Source: Cryptomeria japonica (Eukaryota; Streptophyta; Pinopsida; Cupressales; Cupressaceae). From it: 64,000 nt of DNA. The notes under the pieces were generated by a model that was not told the origin of the DNA, made no database searches, and was given only the letters and a program-made list of their open reading frames with translations. This document shows positions 38,191 to 49,397 of the stretch, piece by piece. The stretch covers positions 761,730,648 to 761,794,647 of the forward strand of contig NC_081414.1 of assembly GCF_030272615.1 (NCBI RefSeq), written 5' to 3'. Position 1 is the stretch's first letter; each line of letters starts with the position of its first letter. The position numbers and the translations under genes are program-made.

Positions 38191-38400
38191 TGAATGGGGG
38201 TTCTATCATCTTGCCATTCTTGGCATAACACTTTAACTTTATTAGCAAAGGACAAATTTTTGTTGGAGTCTATCCTACATGACATAGCAACAGACTCCAG
38301 AGTAGCCTTAGTTGTAGAGGTGATGGGATCCGATGTAGTTGTAGAAGATTTTAGATGTCACTTCCTCTTCATCTTCTTCCTTTTAATCTCCTCTTGAATG
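38191..38400. other. Unassigned short ORF region
   Basis: An open stretch exists on both strands. The minus strand reads SNKNLSFANKVKVLCQEW near 38280-38215, slightly more protein-like than the + reading, but is too short to assign. Confidence 0.2.
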
Positions 38401-38545
38401 ACATGTAGAGAGGTCGAATTAGATTCATAGCCATTTTGATATCTCATTAAATGAATAGATGAGAGAAATCAATGATGTTTTCACATCTTCATGTGATTCT
38501 TGTGTACTTAATTTAAATTGAAGGGAAAAATGCATGTTTTCAAAC

Positions 38546-39130
38546 ACTTTTAAATTGAATGTAAAGACATTAAGTCTAATGTACAATGATCAAAATCTTG
38601 TGATGATATTAGATGGATAGATATATAAATTATTTTTAATGCACCTCACTTAAAATAGATATTAACAATAAAATTTTCATTATGAAAGAGATTTGAAATC
38701 CTTTTTCATTATGAAAGAAATTTTAAATCCTAATCAATCTCAAAAATCATTTTTCTTGATTTATTTTGATATGAAGAAGAAATGTTATTTTCATTATTTT
38801 TATCTTGTTGAAACATAAAAGGGTTTTTATTCACTTTGATTCCCATGCAATTCATGCTTAAATTGAAGGACAAATATATAAGTTTTCAATAACTTTTAAA
38901 TTGCTAGAAAAAAAATATATGCTTTTGAGCACTTTTAAATTCAAGGTAAATACATTACATCTAATTTATACAGATCAAAAGATTGTGATCCAATATCTCT
39001 CTCTATCTATAAATAAATAAATAGATAGATAGATAGATAGATATATAATTTATTTTTAATGTGTCTCACTTAAGATGGATATTAGAAACAAAATCTTGAT
39101 TATTCAAGGGATTTGAAATCCTAACCAACC
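38546..39130. repeat. Diverged direct duplication with TAGA microsatellite
   Basis: A block starting ACTTTTAAAT (38546) recurs at 38931, 385 bp on; both copies continue through GATCAAAA, a GATA/TAGA stretch and TTATTTTTAATG. The second copy has an expanded AAAT/TAGA microsatellite at 39011-39048. Confidence 0.7.
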
Positions 39131-39374
39131 TACAAAAATCATTTATTCTAGTTTAGGTTAAATATATGTTTTTGAACATACATGGAGTAATTTTTTTGAT
39201 TGTGTTTTAAATATATCATAAGGATCTTTTGTCTTTTCATCAGTAGTTTTTGTCTTCAAACTTCATTGAATAGAAATAATGCTTATTGCTTCATTGTAAG
39301 GTTGAAGATGTCCATAAAGCAATTAAGAATAACATGAGAAAAGATAAATCAAGAAAATTCAAGGGACACATCTT

Positions 39375-40015
39375 TTGTCTTCAAAAATCAAGTTGATTGA
39401 CCTTATTCAAAGTGTTAAATCTGATTTTGATACAATACTTGAAGCATTAACACAGGGGATTGAAACACATGAAAATAATTTTGAAGCATGGCTCAGGTTG
39501 AGGGATTTCTCTTTGGATGTTCTAGTCAATAATATTATTTTTCCTTTAAGGAAATTTAATGTGTAGCATAAAGAACTTATAAAAAATAGAATGGAAGTTC
39601 TAGAGGAATTAGTTGAAGCTATCAAAAAGGCTAGAAAGACAAGTGAAAATACAATAAAAAAAATATTGGCTAAGATCACAAAATTTCCTTTTAAATTGTT
39701 TAATGAAGAAAACAATCTTTTACCCTTGGATTCAGTCATTCAGGTTTTTAGTTTGTTCATCCGGGATGAAGTGATTTCTCACTTTTCTCACTTGATAAAT
39801 AGAAATTCAGTCCATTTTGGATAATCTGAAATCTCTCTTGAAGAAATCCAAGAGAGAATGTACCCTATAGGAAAATTTAGTTACCAGAATGCAAGGAATC
39901 TCTAGCTATGAAGATGAGCTTGATAATGTAGAAATCCAAGCTTCTCTCTAGAAGTATGATGAATTTCTAAAGAAAGATGGAGATGATGAAGCATAAAATG
40001 GAGCTCCCACAACTA
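39375..40015 (+). pseudogene. C-terminal remnant of a pol-less element ORF (coiled coil)
   Basis: Two in-register open stretches (39375-39566 and 39591-39824) form one broken ORF rich in Lys/Glu/Ile, for example MEVLEELVEAIKKARK and TIKKILAKI. It ends in a short charged tail near 39996. Style and position, before LTR-like sequence, resemble the C-terminal part of the ORF at 14696-18082, but sequence identity is not obvious. Function unknown. Confidence 0.4.
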
Positions 40016-40440
40016 AGTCATGTTTATGCATTCTTATACTAGTGCCATTTTGTATTTTGAATTGGCATTTCAAGTGTCATTTTACATAATACTTTTGCAT
40101 TTACGAGTCCATAATTCTTAAGTCAAATCAAACATTTTCTTTGACTTAGTATTAAATTAGTTGTAACTTTCCTATTTTTTCTCATTGCACCTAACTTATA
40201 TATATGAGGGTACTCATTGTAATTTGTATCTTTTATTTTATGCAACAAAAACTCTACAAAAGTGAAAAGAAAAGTAAGAATTTGTGTTCAAATTGCGATT
40301 TTGCAAGCTCAATCGAAATAAGAAGAAGATAAATTTTGGCTTTCAAAATTTGTGTTGGAATCATCTTTGTCATTAATATAGATGTTCTTGTTGGAAGTGT
40401 TTAAAAAATGACTTTATTTGTGCCCTGCTTATGTGTTGGA
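40016..40440 (+). other. Possible LTR remnant downstream of the coiled-coil ORF
   Basis: AT-rich sequence with a TATA-like TATATATATGAGGG at about 40198 followed by GTAATTTGTATC and an A-rich leader, as in LTR promoters. No partner LTR is found in the window, so this is tentative. Confidence 0.3.
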
Positions 40441-40790
40441 GCTTAGGGTTTAGGGTTTTTAAAAGGGGGCTTTTATGTCTTTAATGGTTTTCCCTTTGTT
40501 TTCCTAGGCAATGTTATATTCTACAGTTGACTTGTATCTGTTGGCGACATGGTTTTAAGTCATGGTCATGAGGCCCTTTTTTCATTCGTTCACTGACCCC
40601 ATGCTTTAGGAGTCACCGCTCGAGGCCATAGCTTTAATTGTTACTATATGCCTAAGTATTGAAATGTCCCCGTGGTTTTTCCCTTTACACATTCCCTATG
40701 GGGGGGCCTTCACATGATTACTTTACCCTTGCCTATTCTCCATGGGCTAAAAAGATCCACTTAAGTGACTATTTTAGTGTCATAGTTGCG
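40441..40790. other. Leader-side spacer before the hairpin array
   Basis: No gene. A short TTAGGG-like triplet at 40441-40460 is too small to count as telomeric sequence. It lies upstream of the hairpin array and may belong to the same element. Confidence 0.4.
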
Positions 40791-41740
40791 CAGGATAAGA
40801 ATGCCCAAACAAACACCAAGAAAATGTTATCCCATGGGATTTTCAACAAAAGGTCTTGATCACGTGGGATAAGGAATTCGCAAGGCTCAGAGAACAAATC
40901 TTATCCCGTGACAGATTTGAACTGATAATCAAGCCCTGTGAGATAAGAAGGAGACAAAGGTAACAAAGGGATCCTTATCCAAGAATCATTTCATAATAGC
41001 AAAAGGCTCACGTGGGATAAGGAATGTTCAGAGGTGTGGTAGTAGTTTTCACTATGTAGTTTGACCATGAGAGATAAGAAAAGATAAGAAGTGGAGAGGA
41101 AAGTCTTATCCTGTGGTAGTTTTAGGATGCCCTGATGGGCCCATGGGATAAGAAACAACTCAAAGTTATAAGGTAAAGTTATCCCTCAATGTTCATAGGC
41201 CAAAATAATGATGGTCTGGGATAAGAGGTAATGAGGGATTATAAAGAACCTTATCCTGCAAGGGATTTCTTCTACTCAAAGACGGGTGTGGGATAAGGGT
41301 TTCTAGTCGATATCAATAGGATCTCTTATCCCGCACATTCTTGTGGGGATAAGAGATGGATTGCGGGATAAGAGAGGAAAAGCTTAAGAGGCTTATCCCA
41401 CGTGAAGAAAATTATAATGAGGAGTACCTTCAAGCACGAGACAACAAGAAATTATGAGCAATGAAGGATAAGAAGATACTCAGAGGACATGCAAAGAGCC
41501 TTATCATCCAAAAAGAAGTAAGGATGATAGTTGTGCAATGAGAAAAGGAGAAACAAGTTCTGATAAGGAAAAGGTTGTAAGGCCTTATCCCACAAAGATA
41601 AAATGGATACTTCTGGGTGTCACAGGATAAAAGAGAAAGGTAAATACACAGGAACCTTATCCTGCAGGGATAGTCAATATAACAAAAGATGATGTGGGAT
41701 AAGGAAGTAAAATGAAATCCAAGGAAGGCTTATCCCGCGG
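40791..41740. repeat. Array of about twelve phased hairpins with GTGGGATAAG cores
   Basis: The word GGATAAG on one strand and CTTATCC on the other alternate about 24 times at 33-41-bp steps, giving a unit of about 73 bp. Paired arms sit for example at 40861-40910 (CACGTGGGATAAG with CTTATCCCGTG), 40936-40982, 41069-41116, 41141-41187, 41215-41260, 41286-41336, 41362-41404, 41462-41508, 41560-41592, 41619-41668 and 41691-41740; 40791-40833 is a weaker pair. Loops of about 20-28 bases are mostly purine-rich and not alike between units, so the arms are far better conserved than the spacers. Several cores join a G-box (CACGTG) to an I-box (GATAAG). Confidence 0.85.
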
Positions 41741-42088
41741 AGATGGTGAAGGTAATAAAATGATAAAAACAAATTCAGATGACTTAAATTTTGAAAAGTC
41801 TAAGGTGGCCAAGAGAGTCCAATAAATGCCATGTCATCATTCGAAGCTTATCAAAGGCAATCTTGACTGTTCACTTCCTGATCAACGGATGAAATTCAAA
41901 TTTGGTGCCAACAACTAGCTCTGTCCGACACAGATGAATTAATGGCATCACCATAAAAGAGAAATTTATCTATTTTCTCCCATGCCTTGCATCCAAAGAA
42001 GAATTTAGAGAATCCTTGAGCAAGAAGAAGAGCTATTTTCAGCAAATCAACGTGCCTTCTAGCAAATTTAGCCCAGTAAAGAAAACCA

Positions 42089-42225
42089 GTAAGTTAATTA
42101 TTTTTCCATCCTTGTGCATTTGCTAGGATGTACTAGTTGTGAATACATAGAGCTCTATGTTTGTGCCCTAGAGTCTATAGGGTTTGCGTCTGCTTTAAAT
42201 TTTCCAAGCTCTCCTTTGTTTTTAG
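42089..42225 (+). other. Probable 5'-leader intron
   Basis: Consensus donor GTAAGTTAA at 42089 and pyrimidine-rich acceptor TTTGTTTTTAG ending at 42225 bracket 137 bp of T-rich sequence. The next exon has its ATG eight bases later (42234). Splicing is inferred from signals only. Confidence 0.6.
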
Positions 42226-42233
42226 GAATTCAA

Positions 42234-45200
42234 ATGGCTTCCCCTGTTAAGGACTCTACTACTCCCACTGCTAAGAAAATCTTTGAGGCTGGCACTAGCT
42301 CTACAATGCCAAAGATTACCCATGTCATGCACCAAGATGTAATTTCACCCATGCCAGTGATTGAAGGTGCCCCCATTGTTGAGCCAAACCCTTAAACTAC
42401 CTCGCAGATGTTCAAAGAGGTTGAAGCAAGCTCCCCTCCTAAGGATATGGCTGTGAAGAGAAAGAAAAGGATCATTAGGAAGAGTGTCACTATTGTCGAT
42501 GTTAGTGAGTCTTCAAATGAGCCTGCCCCCCCTCTTAATGCTAGGAAACCAACTCAAAAGAGGATAATGGTTGCCCAAAAGGACATCATTAAAAAACCTA
42601 CCACTGAAATCCCTCCTCTTGTAGAAGGTGCCCCTACTATAGAAAACCCACCCACTGAGGAAGCCCCAGTCCCTCAAGGGGAAACCTTGCAGAAAGAAAG
42701 CCTTGCTGAGAAAGTCAAGGAAACTGCTCCTACAAAACACCCAGCTCCCAAAGCTCTCAAGCGGCCTAGAAAACCTTCTAAGGGAGAATCATCAGCTCAA
42801 GCAAAGCAACTAGCAACAGTTCCAACCACCCCTCTTGCTCCTGCAAAGACTGTAGAGGAATTGCAACATGAAATTGAACAGAGATTAGAGGATGCTGCAA
42901 AAATGCCAACTAGACAAACAAGAAGCCTTCATTGGGACCTGTTAAAATTGTTCGAAGGGTCCTCCATGAATGAAAACATCAGAATTGCATTCAATGACAA
43001 AGAAGCGGGATGTAAGGATGAATTTACAAAGGAGAGAGGGTGGGAAGCATTTTATTTCTTTTATAGCAATAGAGACAAACCTATCCCAGTGTCAAATTCT
43101 TGGACACTGAACTTGGGGAAGCTAGTAGTGCCAAATGTTTTATAAAGCTAATATTAATAAGAGAGCTAGTTGTTTCTTATCACTCCCCCAAGAAGGACTG
43201 TAAGATTTGAAGAAGGCTATGTCCTATTCGACATTTCACATAGGGATATTCTTGAATGTTTTGGTTTGGACAAATCTGCCCTCAAGGAAATCAATAAAAA
43301 TAATCTAGAAAGAAATTACTAATATAAAAGGGACAGGTATAGAAAGGACTTTGTTCCTCATTTTATGAAGAAAATTTTCAAAAATTCACATAATTATGTC
43401 TTGCTATCTGAAAGGGAGCCTTTTACATTAGAATGCTTTGAGCCTTATTTTGTTAAGACCTACTATTCATTAGGGCAACTTCTTGGGGTAGATTGTGGGC
43501 TTACTCAAATGCCCATAGATTTGATGATGATTGCCATCAATATCTAGCACCCCTCAATAAATGAGTTGTATGACTTTGCAGCTATTATTCATGATAAGAT
43601 CCATGAAGGGTTAATGGGAGCAAGGAATAAGAAACAAAATCTTGAATTCAGACACTATTCTTTATTGTGTCATCTCATTCTTTATCAAAATAGGGCTTAC
43701 TTGGGTCTAGAATTAGCAATAAGGACAAATAATCCACACACAGGTCTTCCATGGCCAGTACAGAGATGGACTCAAGTGTGGGACAAAGGATACAAGTTTG
43801 GAAGTTATTCTATTTTCTTTGATTATTTTGTCATGAAAGTTCTAATAAGGCTTAGGGTAAGGTTGCCCAGGCTCCCTAAGACAATCATTAAAATTCTGAG
43901 GGTAAGAAGTTGTAGAGTTACCGGGATAATTTATCCAGACGAAGCCTTCATCCACAATTTTGGGGATTTCTTTTTGTATGGTAATTGCACCATTATCAAA
44001 GTCTACGGGTGGGAGCAAGTATCCCATGTTTTGCCACTTTTGTCTCTCCTAGGTTAGAATTCCTTGAGTTAATTTTACAATTGATGTGGATGGAAAGGGC
44101 ACAAATTACAATAGAAAAGAAAGGGAGGCTCCTCCTTAGGGTGGTTATTTTAGAGGAATTTATTGTAGGATGTGATACCTTGGAAAAGGTGCAAGACTTC
44201 ATAGTAAAGAATTATGTGATGAAGGTTGCCCAAGCTAGGCATTTTGAATCTCATAAATGCTCACTGAGGGCTATTTTTATTCATTTGATGAACGAGAGGA
44301 TTTAATTAGAAATTCTCACTCTACTGAAGCAGAACAACACAGGAAGGAATGGGAGCTCATGAAGAAGCTTGAGCAGGAAAGGAAGCAAGAGGATCCCAAT
44401 TTTAAAGGTTTTTATAGGGAGTTCTAGAATGATTTTGTCAGGATGTTTTTCATGATAAGAAAGGAAGATGAGATAATAAAAATGGAAATGGAGAGAATGG
44501 ATGCCAGGGATAAAGGAGTTAAATTTGAAAGGCCTATTGAGCCTACCCCTACAATGTAGAAGGTGAAGGGGCAAACAGCAATAGTTGAAGCAACGTCTCC
44601 TGGCACCTCTAGGCAGGCAACTGAATAGATTAGGAGGGTTGAAAAGGGAAAGGAAAAAATGTATAATTTTGATACAAATGTGCCACCCCTTTGTCGCCCT
44701 TGGGAAACATTCCATTAAGATGAGTTGTTGAAGTCCTAAATGACTCAGATAGAGCCATTATCTCAAGTACAATCCCTGTTGAGGATGTGGATGATGAAAG
44801 GATCATTGCCTCAAAAAAATTCATGGTAGATGATAGTTTTGTGAACTCCCCTGAGTTCAAATCTTTTTGGCTAAGGGAAAAGTTGAAGAATCTATCTGAT
44901 GAAGGTATTAGAAATTTTGACAGGAATAGTTTCAAATGCACCCCTAGTGAAGGCAGGGAGATGATTAGAAATAGTGGCATGTTTCTTATCCTTGGCTAGA
45001 ACTTTGAGAAAATATTTTTGTTAGATTGGATTATGCGGCAGAAGGACCCCAATTTTGTAAAAGAATTCAGAGATCATGGGTCTAGGGTGAGCATAGGCCT
45101 AAAGGCTTTTTCTCTATGGTAAAAGGCCCCAAATTTCCAAAAGCCTATAGTTCTACAAGGTGGACAACAAAAGACAAGGGATGTAGTAATTAGGACCCTT

Positions 45201-46143
45201 GAAGACACCACTGCATTAGAAGTCATAACAATCACTTCACATTTGGTCCTGTTTGCTCAATTAGTAGTGGATGATCTTGAGAAAAAGCATTTAAGATTAA
45301 AGGATATGCATGTGGCACTCAATGCAAATTACAAAAAAATATTCATTAAAAATTGTGCATTGAATGAGAACATAAAGAAGGTGACAACAGATTCTTCAAG
45401 AGGAATTAGGCTTGAAGAATTAGAAAGAATGAATAAAGGATTACAGAGAGTCAAGGATGAAGTTGACAACAAACATTTTTAAATCAAAAAGGATTCAATT
45501 TTGAAGGTGGAAAATAAAGCTATTGAAAAATTAAGTGAGGTGCACACCTCATATTCTTTGACTTCAGAGCTCCTCAGCCAACTGGATGAAATTCTTTCAT
45601 TCTTTCAGCCATTTAGGACCACTTGGATGCCAAAAGGATAGGACTTAAAGGAGGTCATGTTGGTAGTCAAGAACGCGGCCTCTCCACCCCAAGTTGTAGG
45701 GGCGACTTGGAAAAACTTTAATTTATTAATCAAAGAATTGCCTACATTGAGGATGAGAAAAAGATATTGATTAAAATGATTGATTCTTTATAAGGTTTGA
45801 AAAAGTGGGATATCCCCACAATTTTTACATGCAACGGACAAATCAGAGGCTTAGAGGAGTGGAAGCAAGGCTTCCAAGATGCCATAAATGCAGTTTAGAC
45901 TTCCTTGGCTACTGATCTGGCCCAAAGTGACTCATATTTTAATATCATTGATAAAATCATGGAAGTGGATTTTATGTACCATAGATTTACTTTGGAGGCC
46001 ATAACTCTGCCAGCCTATAAAACAAAGGAAGCAATAAAAAAGTTGTAGAGTTTGAGGAGTTTTAATTAGCCATTGGGAAAGATAGAAGCCCTACATAGAA
46101 AGTACTACTCCTTGAAAGAAGAGAGGCTTGAGGGAGAAGACTA
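42234..46143 (+). pseudogene. Large uncharacterised ORF (about 1,300 codons), pol-less element or host-derived
   Basis: Begins MASPVKDSTTP after the leader intron. Most segments share one reading frame, with a shifted region at about 43980-44720 and scattered stops (42393, 43143, 43545, 44055, 45480). Residues 1-220 are Pro/Lys-rich and disordered (KRKKRIIRKS, EIPPLVEGAP). A globular part follows: RGWEAFYFFYSN, FDISHRDILECFGLD, FKNSHNYVLLSERE, then FRHYSLLCHLILYQNRAYLG and GLPWPVQRWTQVW. The last 400 codons are charged coiled coil (KHLRLKDMHVALNANYKK). No RT, integrase or transposase motif. The FR-x3-LL-x4-LY pattern is shared with the ORF at 14696-18082. Function unknown; a gag-like or domesticated protein is possible. 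Confidence 0.6.
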
Positions 46144-46460
46144 GTATTTTTCTCCTATTTTGTTATTTTGAAGTTTGTGTAGGTTGTTGATTTTAGGGAG
46201 AATTGATAGAAGTATTCAATCATCAAGGACCATTCTCCAGGTTACCTACTACCAGGCACAAAGGTGTGCTTCAGATCCTCATAGAGGCATGTGTCAAGGT
46301 GCCAATGAGGAGGCATTTTTGCAAACCTGCAACCCAAAGTTTCCACAATGACACCCTCTCAGCACCCCCCACATTTATTGCAACAGAGAAGTGTGCATGC
46401 ATGTTGACAAGGACAAGAAGGGGCCTAATGGAGAATTGTAAAACATTGTACTTTTGACAT
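46144..46460 (+). other. 3' flank of the large ORF
   Basis: No gene recognised. It is the last stretch of the host element before the copia LTR begins at 46461; GACAT (46456-46460) would be the left target-site copy. Confidence 0.45.
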
Positions 46461-46939
46461 TGTTTGCCATTTGGAGGAATTGATTATGTGTTGCATTTAT
46501 GTTTTTTATTGATGTCAACACTATCTATTTTGGATGCTTTACCGACACCCTTCTAGTCCCGATAGGTTAAGTGGTTTCTGGTTGGTTTGGATCCAGTATG
46601 ATCTAGTATGCTCTGATATGATTTGGTTATAGAATTTGCTTATTCATGCTACTCATGTTCATATTCGGTCAATTGGTTTTGGTCTTATGATCAGATGCTA
46701 TCCTGTTTGCTTGGAAGTTTGGCTTGTGGTTCCGACAAGGGTTTCACCAGTAGAGCTTTGATGAAGATCTTTGATGAATTGTATAAGTGGTGTTGGTGTA
46801 GCTTCTGGTATGGATTCAGGATGTTGATGGTCATCATGTTCGAGACTTGGTGGATAGAGATCATTTCTTTAGCATGTGGACCTATATTGGGTCCCGGTTG
46901 ATCTAGGTTATGGACCCACTTAATGTAATGTGTGGATTG
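46461..46939 (+). repeat. 5' LTR of a second copia element, left part
   Basis: Opens TGTTTGCCATTTGG with the family block TTGATGTCAACAC near 46511. It is interrupted at GATTG (46935-46939) by the Tat-like element and resumes at 56109. Whole LTR about 1.24 kb. Confidence 0.8.
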
Positions 46940-48010
46940 TGTAATACCCTAAAAATGGTCATCTAAACCATGAGCCCCTAATATCGATAACATCACCAAG
47001 GTCCTAACCAAAGGCAATTAAATAAATCTTGAGAACACAATTAATTTCTAAAATCATCAATGTGGCATGGCAAATTAATCAACCAATATTAATTAAATAT
47101 TTATTTAATTAATTAAATAATTCCAAGTGAATCATTTTAAACAATTATCTTATTTATTTTAATTAAATATCTTTTGCATATTTAATTAAATAAATCAATT
47201 TTCCATTAAATCATCAAAAAGAGGAATTAATTTGAAAAATAAATAAAAATTGCCATAAATCTTCAAAAAAGGAAACAAATCAAGAAAGAGGCATTGGAAA
47301 TTATGAGCACAAATCTTCAAAAAAGGAAACAAATCAAAAAAGGAATTAATTGACAAAAAAAAAGAATTAAAATTTGAGAAAAGAAATCAATTTGAGATAA
47401 TCTTGAAAAATAAATTGATAAATAATCTCAAAGAAGGCAATTAAAAAAATTAAATATTAAAATTGAATGAAATAGAGAATAAATCAATTTTTTCCTAATT
47501 TTATCTTAATTTTAGTTCAATTTCCTTTAAAACTGAGAAAAGCATCCAATCACATCAATTCACTTGGATTGTGCTTCCTCTTGGAAAATCTTGACCACTC
47601 ATCATCATTTGATCTCAGTCGTTGGTTTCTTTCTGAATTTTCTATAAATTTAGGCTCTCATCTCTCATTCAAAAATGCTGGAGAATATATTGTTATTATG
47701 CTATTTTTTTCTCTAGGTTCATTGAGAATTTGCATTGAGATATTGCATATTGCTTAAATCATCTAGCTTAAATCTTGCATTCATTTAGCTCAAATTCATG
47801 CTCATATAGATTAAAAATCCTTCGTTTAGGTGTTGTCTAGTCACTGGATAGCTTACCAATCTGAGAGTAATCTAAACTCGCATCTACTAGAAGGTAATTG
47901 TCACTTTTTAATGGTTTATTATTCATTGATTTACTAAACATGCATGCAATTACTTAATTGAAGTGTTGTGTATTCCAGATACATATAGAGGTCCACTTTT
48001 CACACACACA
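46940..48010 (+). repeat. 5' LTR of Tat-like element
   Basis: 1,071 bp from TGTAATACCC to CACACACACA, highly AT-rich in its first half. It matches 54957-56103, which has extra sequence near 55740-55850. Confidence 0.92.
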
Positions 48011-48014
48011 TTTG

Positions 48015-48032
48015 TGGCACCCACTGTGGGGC
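48015..48032 (+). other. Primer-binding site, Tat-like element
   Basis: TGGCACCCACTGTGGGGC, similar to the TGGCGCCCACCGTGGGGC-type site of plant Tat elements. The tRNA is probably Arg, from family knowledge. The bases that follow, CTCGAACCCACGACC, resemble a tRNA T-arm but no whole tRNA is present. Confidence 0.75.
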
Positions 48033-49397
48033 TCGAACCCACGACCACAAGGTCTACTTGACAAAGAATTCAATCATTAAACATACGCTTGCCAAAGATT
48101 ATAAACTCGAACTACTGATATCTTTGTTTTGCAGGTTCCCTCTGGAGATACAAACAAGCATTCTATCTTCTTAATCTTTTTAGGAACAGTTCAATTTATA
48201 TAAGGGAAAGAACTTTGTTTTACGTGTTTTTGGGAGAAATATAGAGTAGGAGAGTATGCTCTTGTCCATTTGGACAATCAAAAATCCAGACCTTGAGGTT
48301 TTTTCTATTAGAGTTTGAGATATATTGAAAACTTTAGAGGGATTGCCTCCCGAGAAGCCCCTAAGGCTCAGTGAGAGGGAACAACCCAAGTGAGTCCGGC
48401 CAAAGCCAAGAATCCAACTCACTATAATAAAATAATTTTGGGGTGAAAGTCCTAGGAGATGGAATAATCGGTGGCATTGCTTCATTTATGAGGAGTGTCT
48501 CATGTTGAGCATCTTGTAGGGCCTCGTGGTCTAAATCACGCTTGCGTGACAGTCAGGCGGTCCTTCTGAATGGAATCCTTACTAAAAACTATAGGATAGA
48601 GGCTACCTGATTCACCTCCGAAAGGGGGATAATCTTTGGGCAACAGAGATAGTAACTCTCCCAAGACACTTGCCATATCATGCCCCCATTAGCGTTTGGA
48701 GTCAGCTAATACGGCGTTGAGAATCCATTGCGTGAGACTCAGTGGCCATATTCTGATTAGCTATTGGGTGTGTACCTAAGTCAACAAGCATGGATTTTCG
48801 TCTCTAAAGCCAACTTTTGTAGGGTTAGCATGTTGGGATTGAATTATTATATATCTTGCATGTTTTCTGTGTTTTTATTCCTGAAACTGAAACTGAAATA
48901 CTAAAATTGGAGAAAACAAATCAACAAATCAGTGATAAATTGTCTGTGTCCAAAATTGGCCTTTGTCAAATATCAAAAACTTAGTCCTTATCAAAAACTG
49001 GTCTTTGTCAGTCATTGAAACTCTGTCTATCAGAATCTCATCTCTGTCCAATCCTCTATCATATGAATTCCTGATTTTATCAGTCTCAAATAGTCAAACT
49101 TGCCTAAACCAGTCTACAGTGAGCATAAAACTGGTCATCATCCTCCTGAGCATAAACAATCTCAATAGTGTACCCCTTTCATTGCGTTGCACAATTTTGT
49201 CAATCATCTCTCAGCTAGTTCAAACAATACTCATCAAACCTAAGTTAACTTAGATAACGTCTTACATAGGATAGATCATTCCTGAAACTAGACCAGATCT
49301 TAGTTACTTCTCTCAATCACTACATTAAATGAACAACTAGCTACAATTTGATCTTGACTTCTATAACACATCTAGCTCTCGGTCTAGTCGGTTGTAA
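48033..49397 (+). other. Leader of Tat-like element, no intact gene
   Basis: Untranslated leader of about 1.4 kb. A splice-acceptor-like TTTGTTTTGCAG ends near 48134. Around 48330-48400 the sequence reads GLPPEKPLRLSE-like in +, perhaps a peptide relic. The rest shows no ORF. Confidence 0.45.

Noticed and set aside
40441-40460. TTAGGG-like words suggesting interstitial telomere
   Set aside because: Only two to three units; expected by chance in AT-rich plant DNA.
40791-41740. CRISPR-like array reading of the hairpin repeats
   Set aside because: The core alternates in orientation, spacers are uneven, the unit is diverged, and the context is a plant nuclear genome.
43842-44980. Minus-strand ORFs of 60-137 codons
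   Set aside because: Shadows of the large + strand ORF at 42234-46143, which carries the coherent protein-like reading.
48030-48055. Possible tRNA gene (T-arm-like GCTCGAACCCACGACC)
   Set aside because: No acceptor, D-arm or anticodon arm around it; it directly follows the LTR and belongs to the primer-site region.
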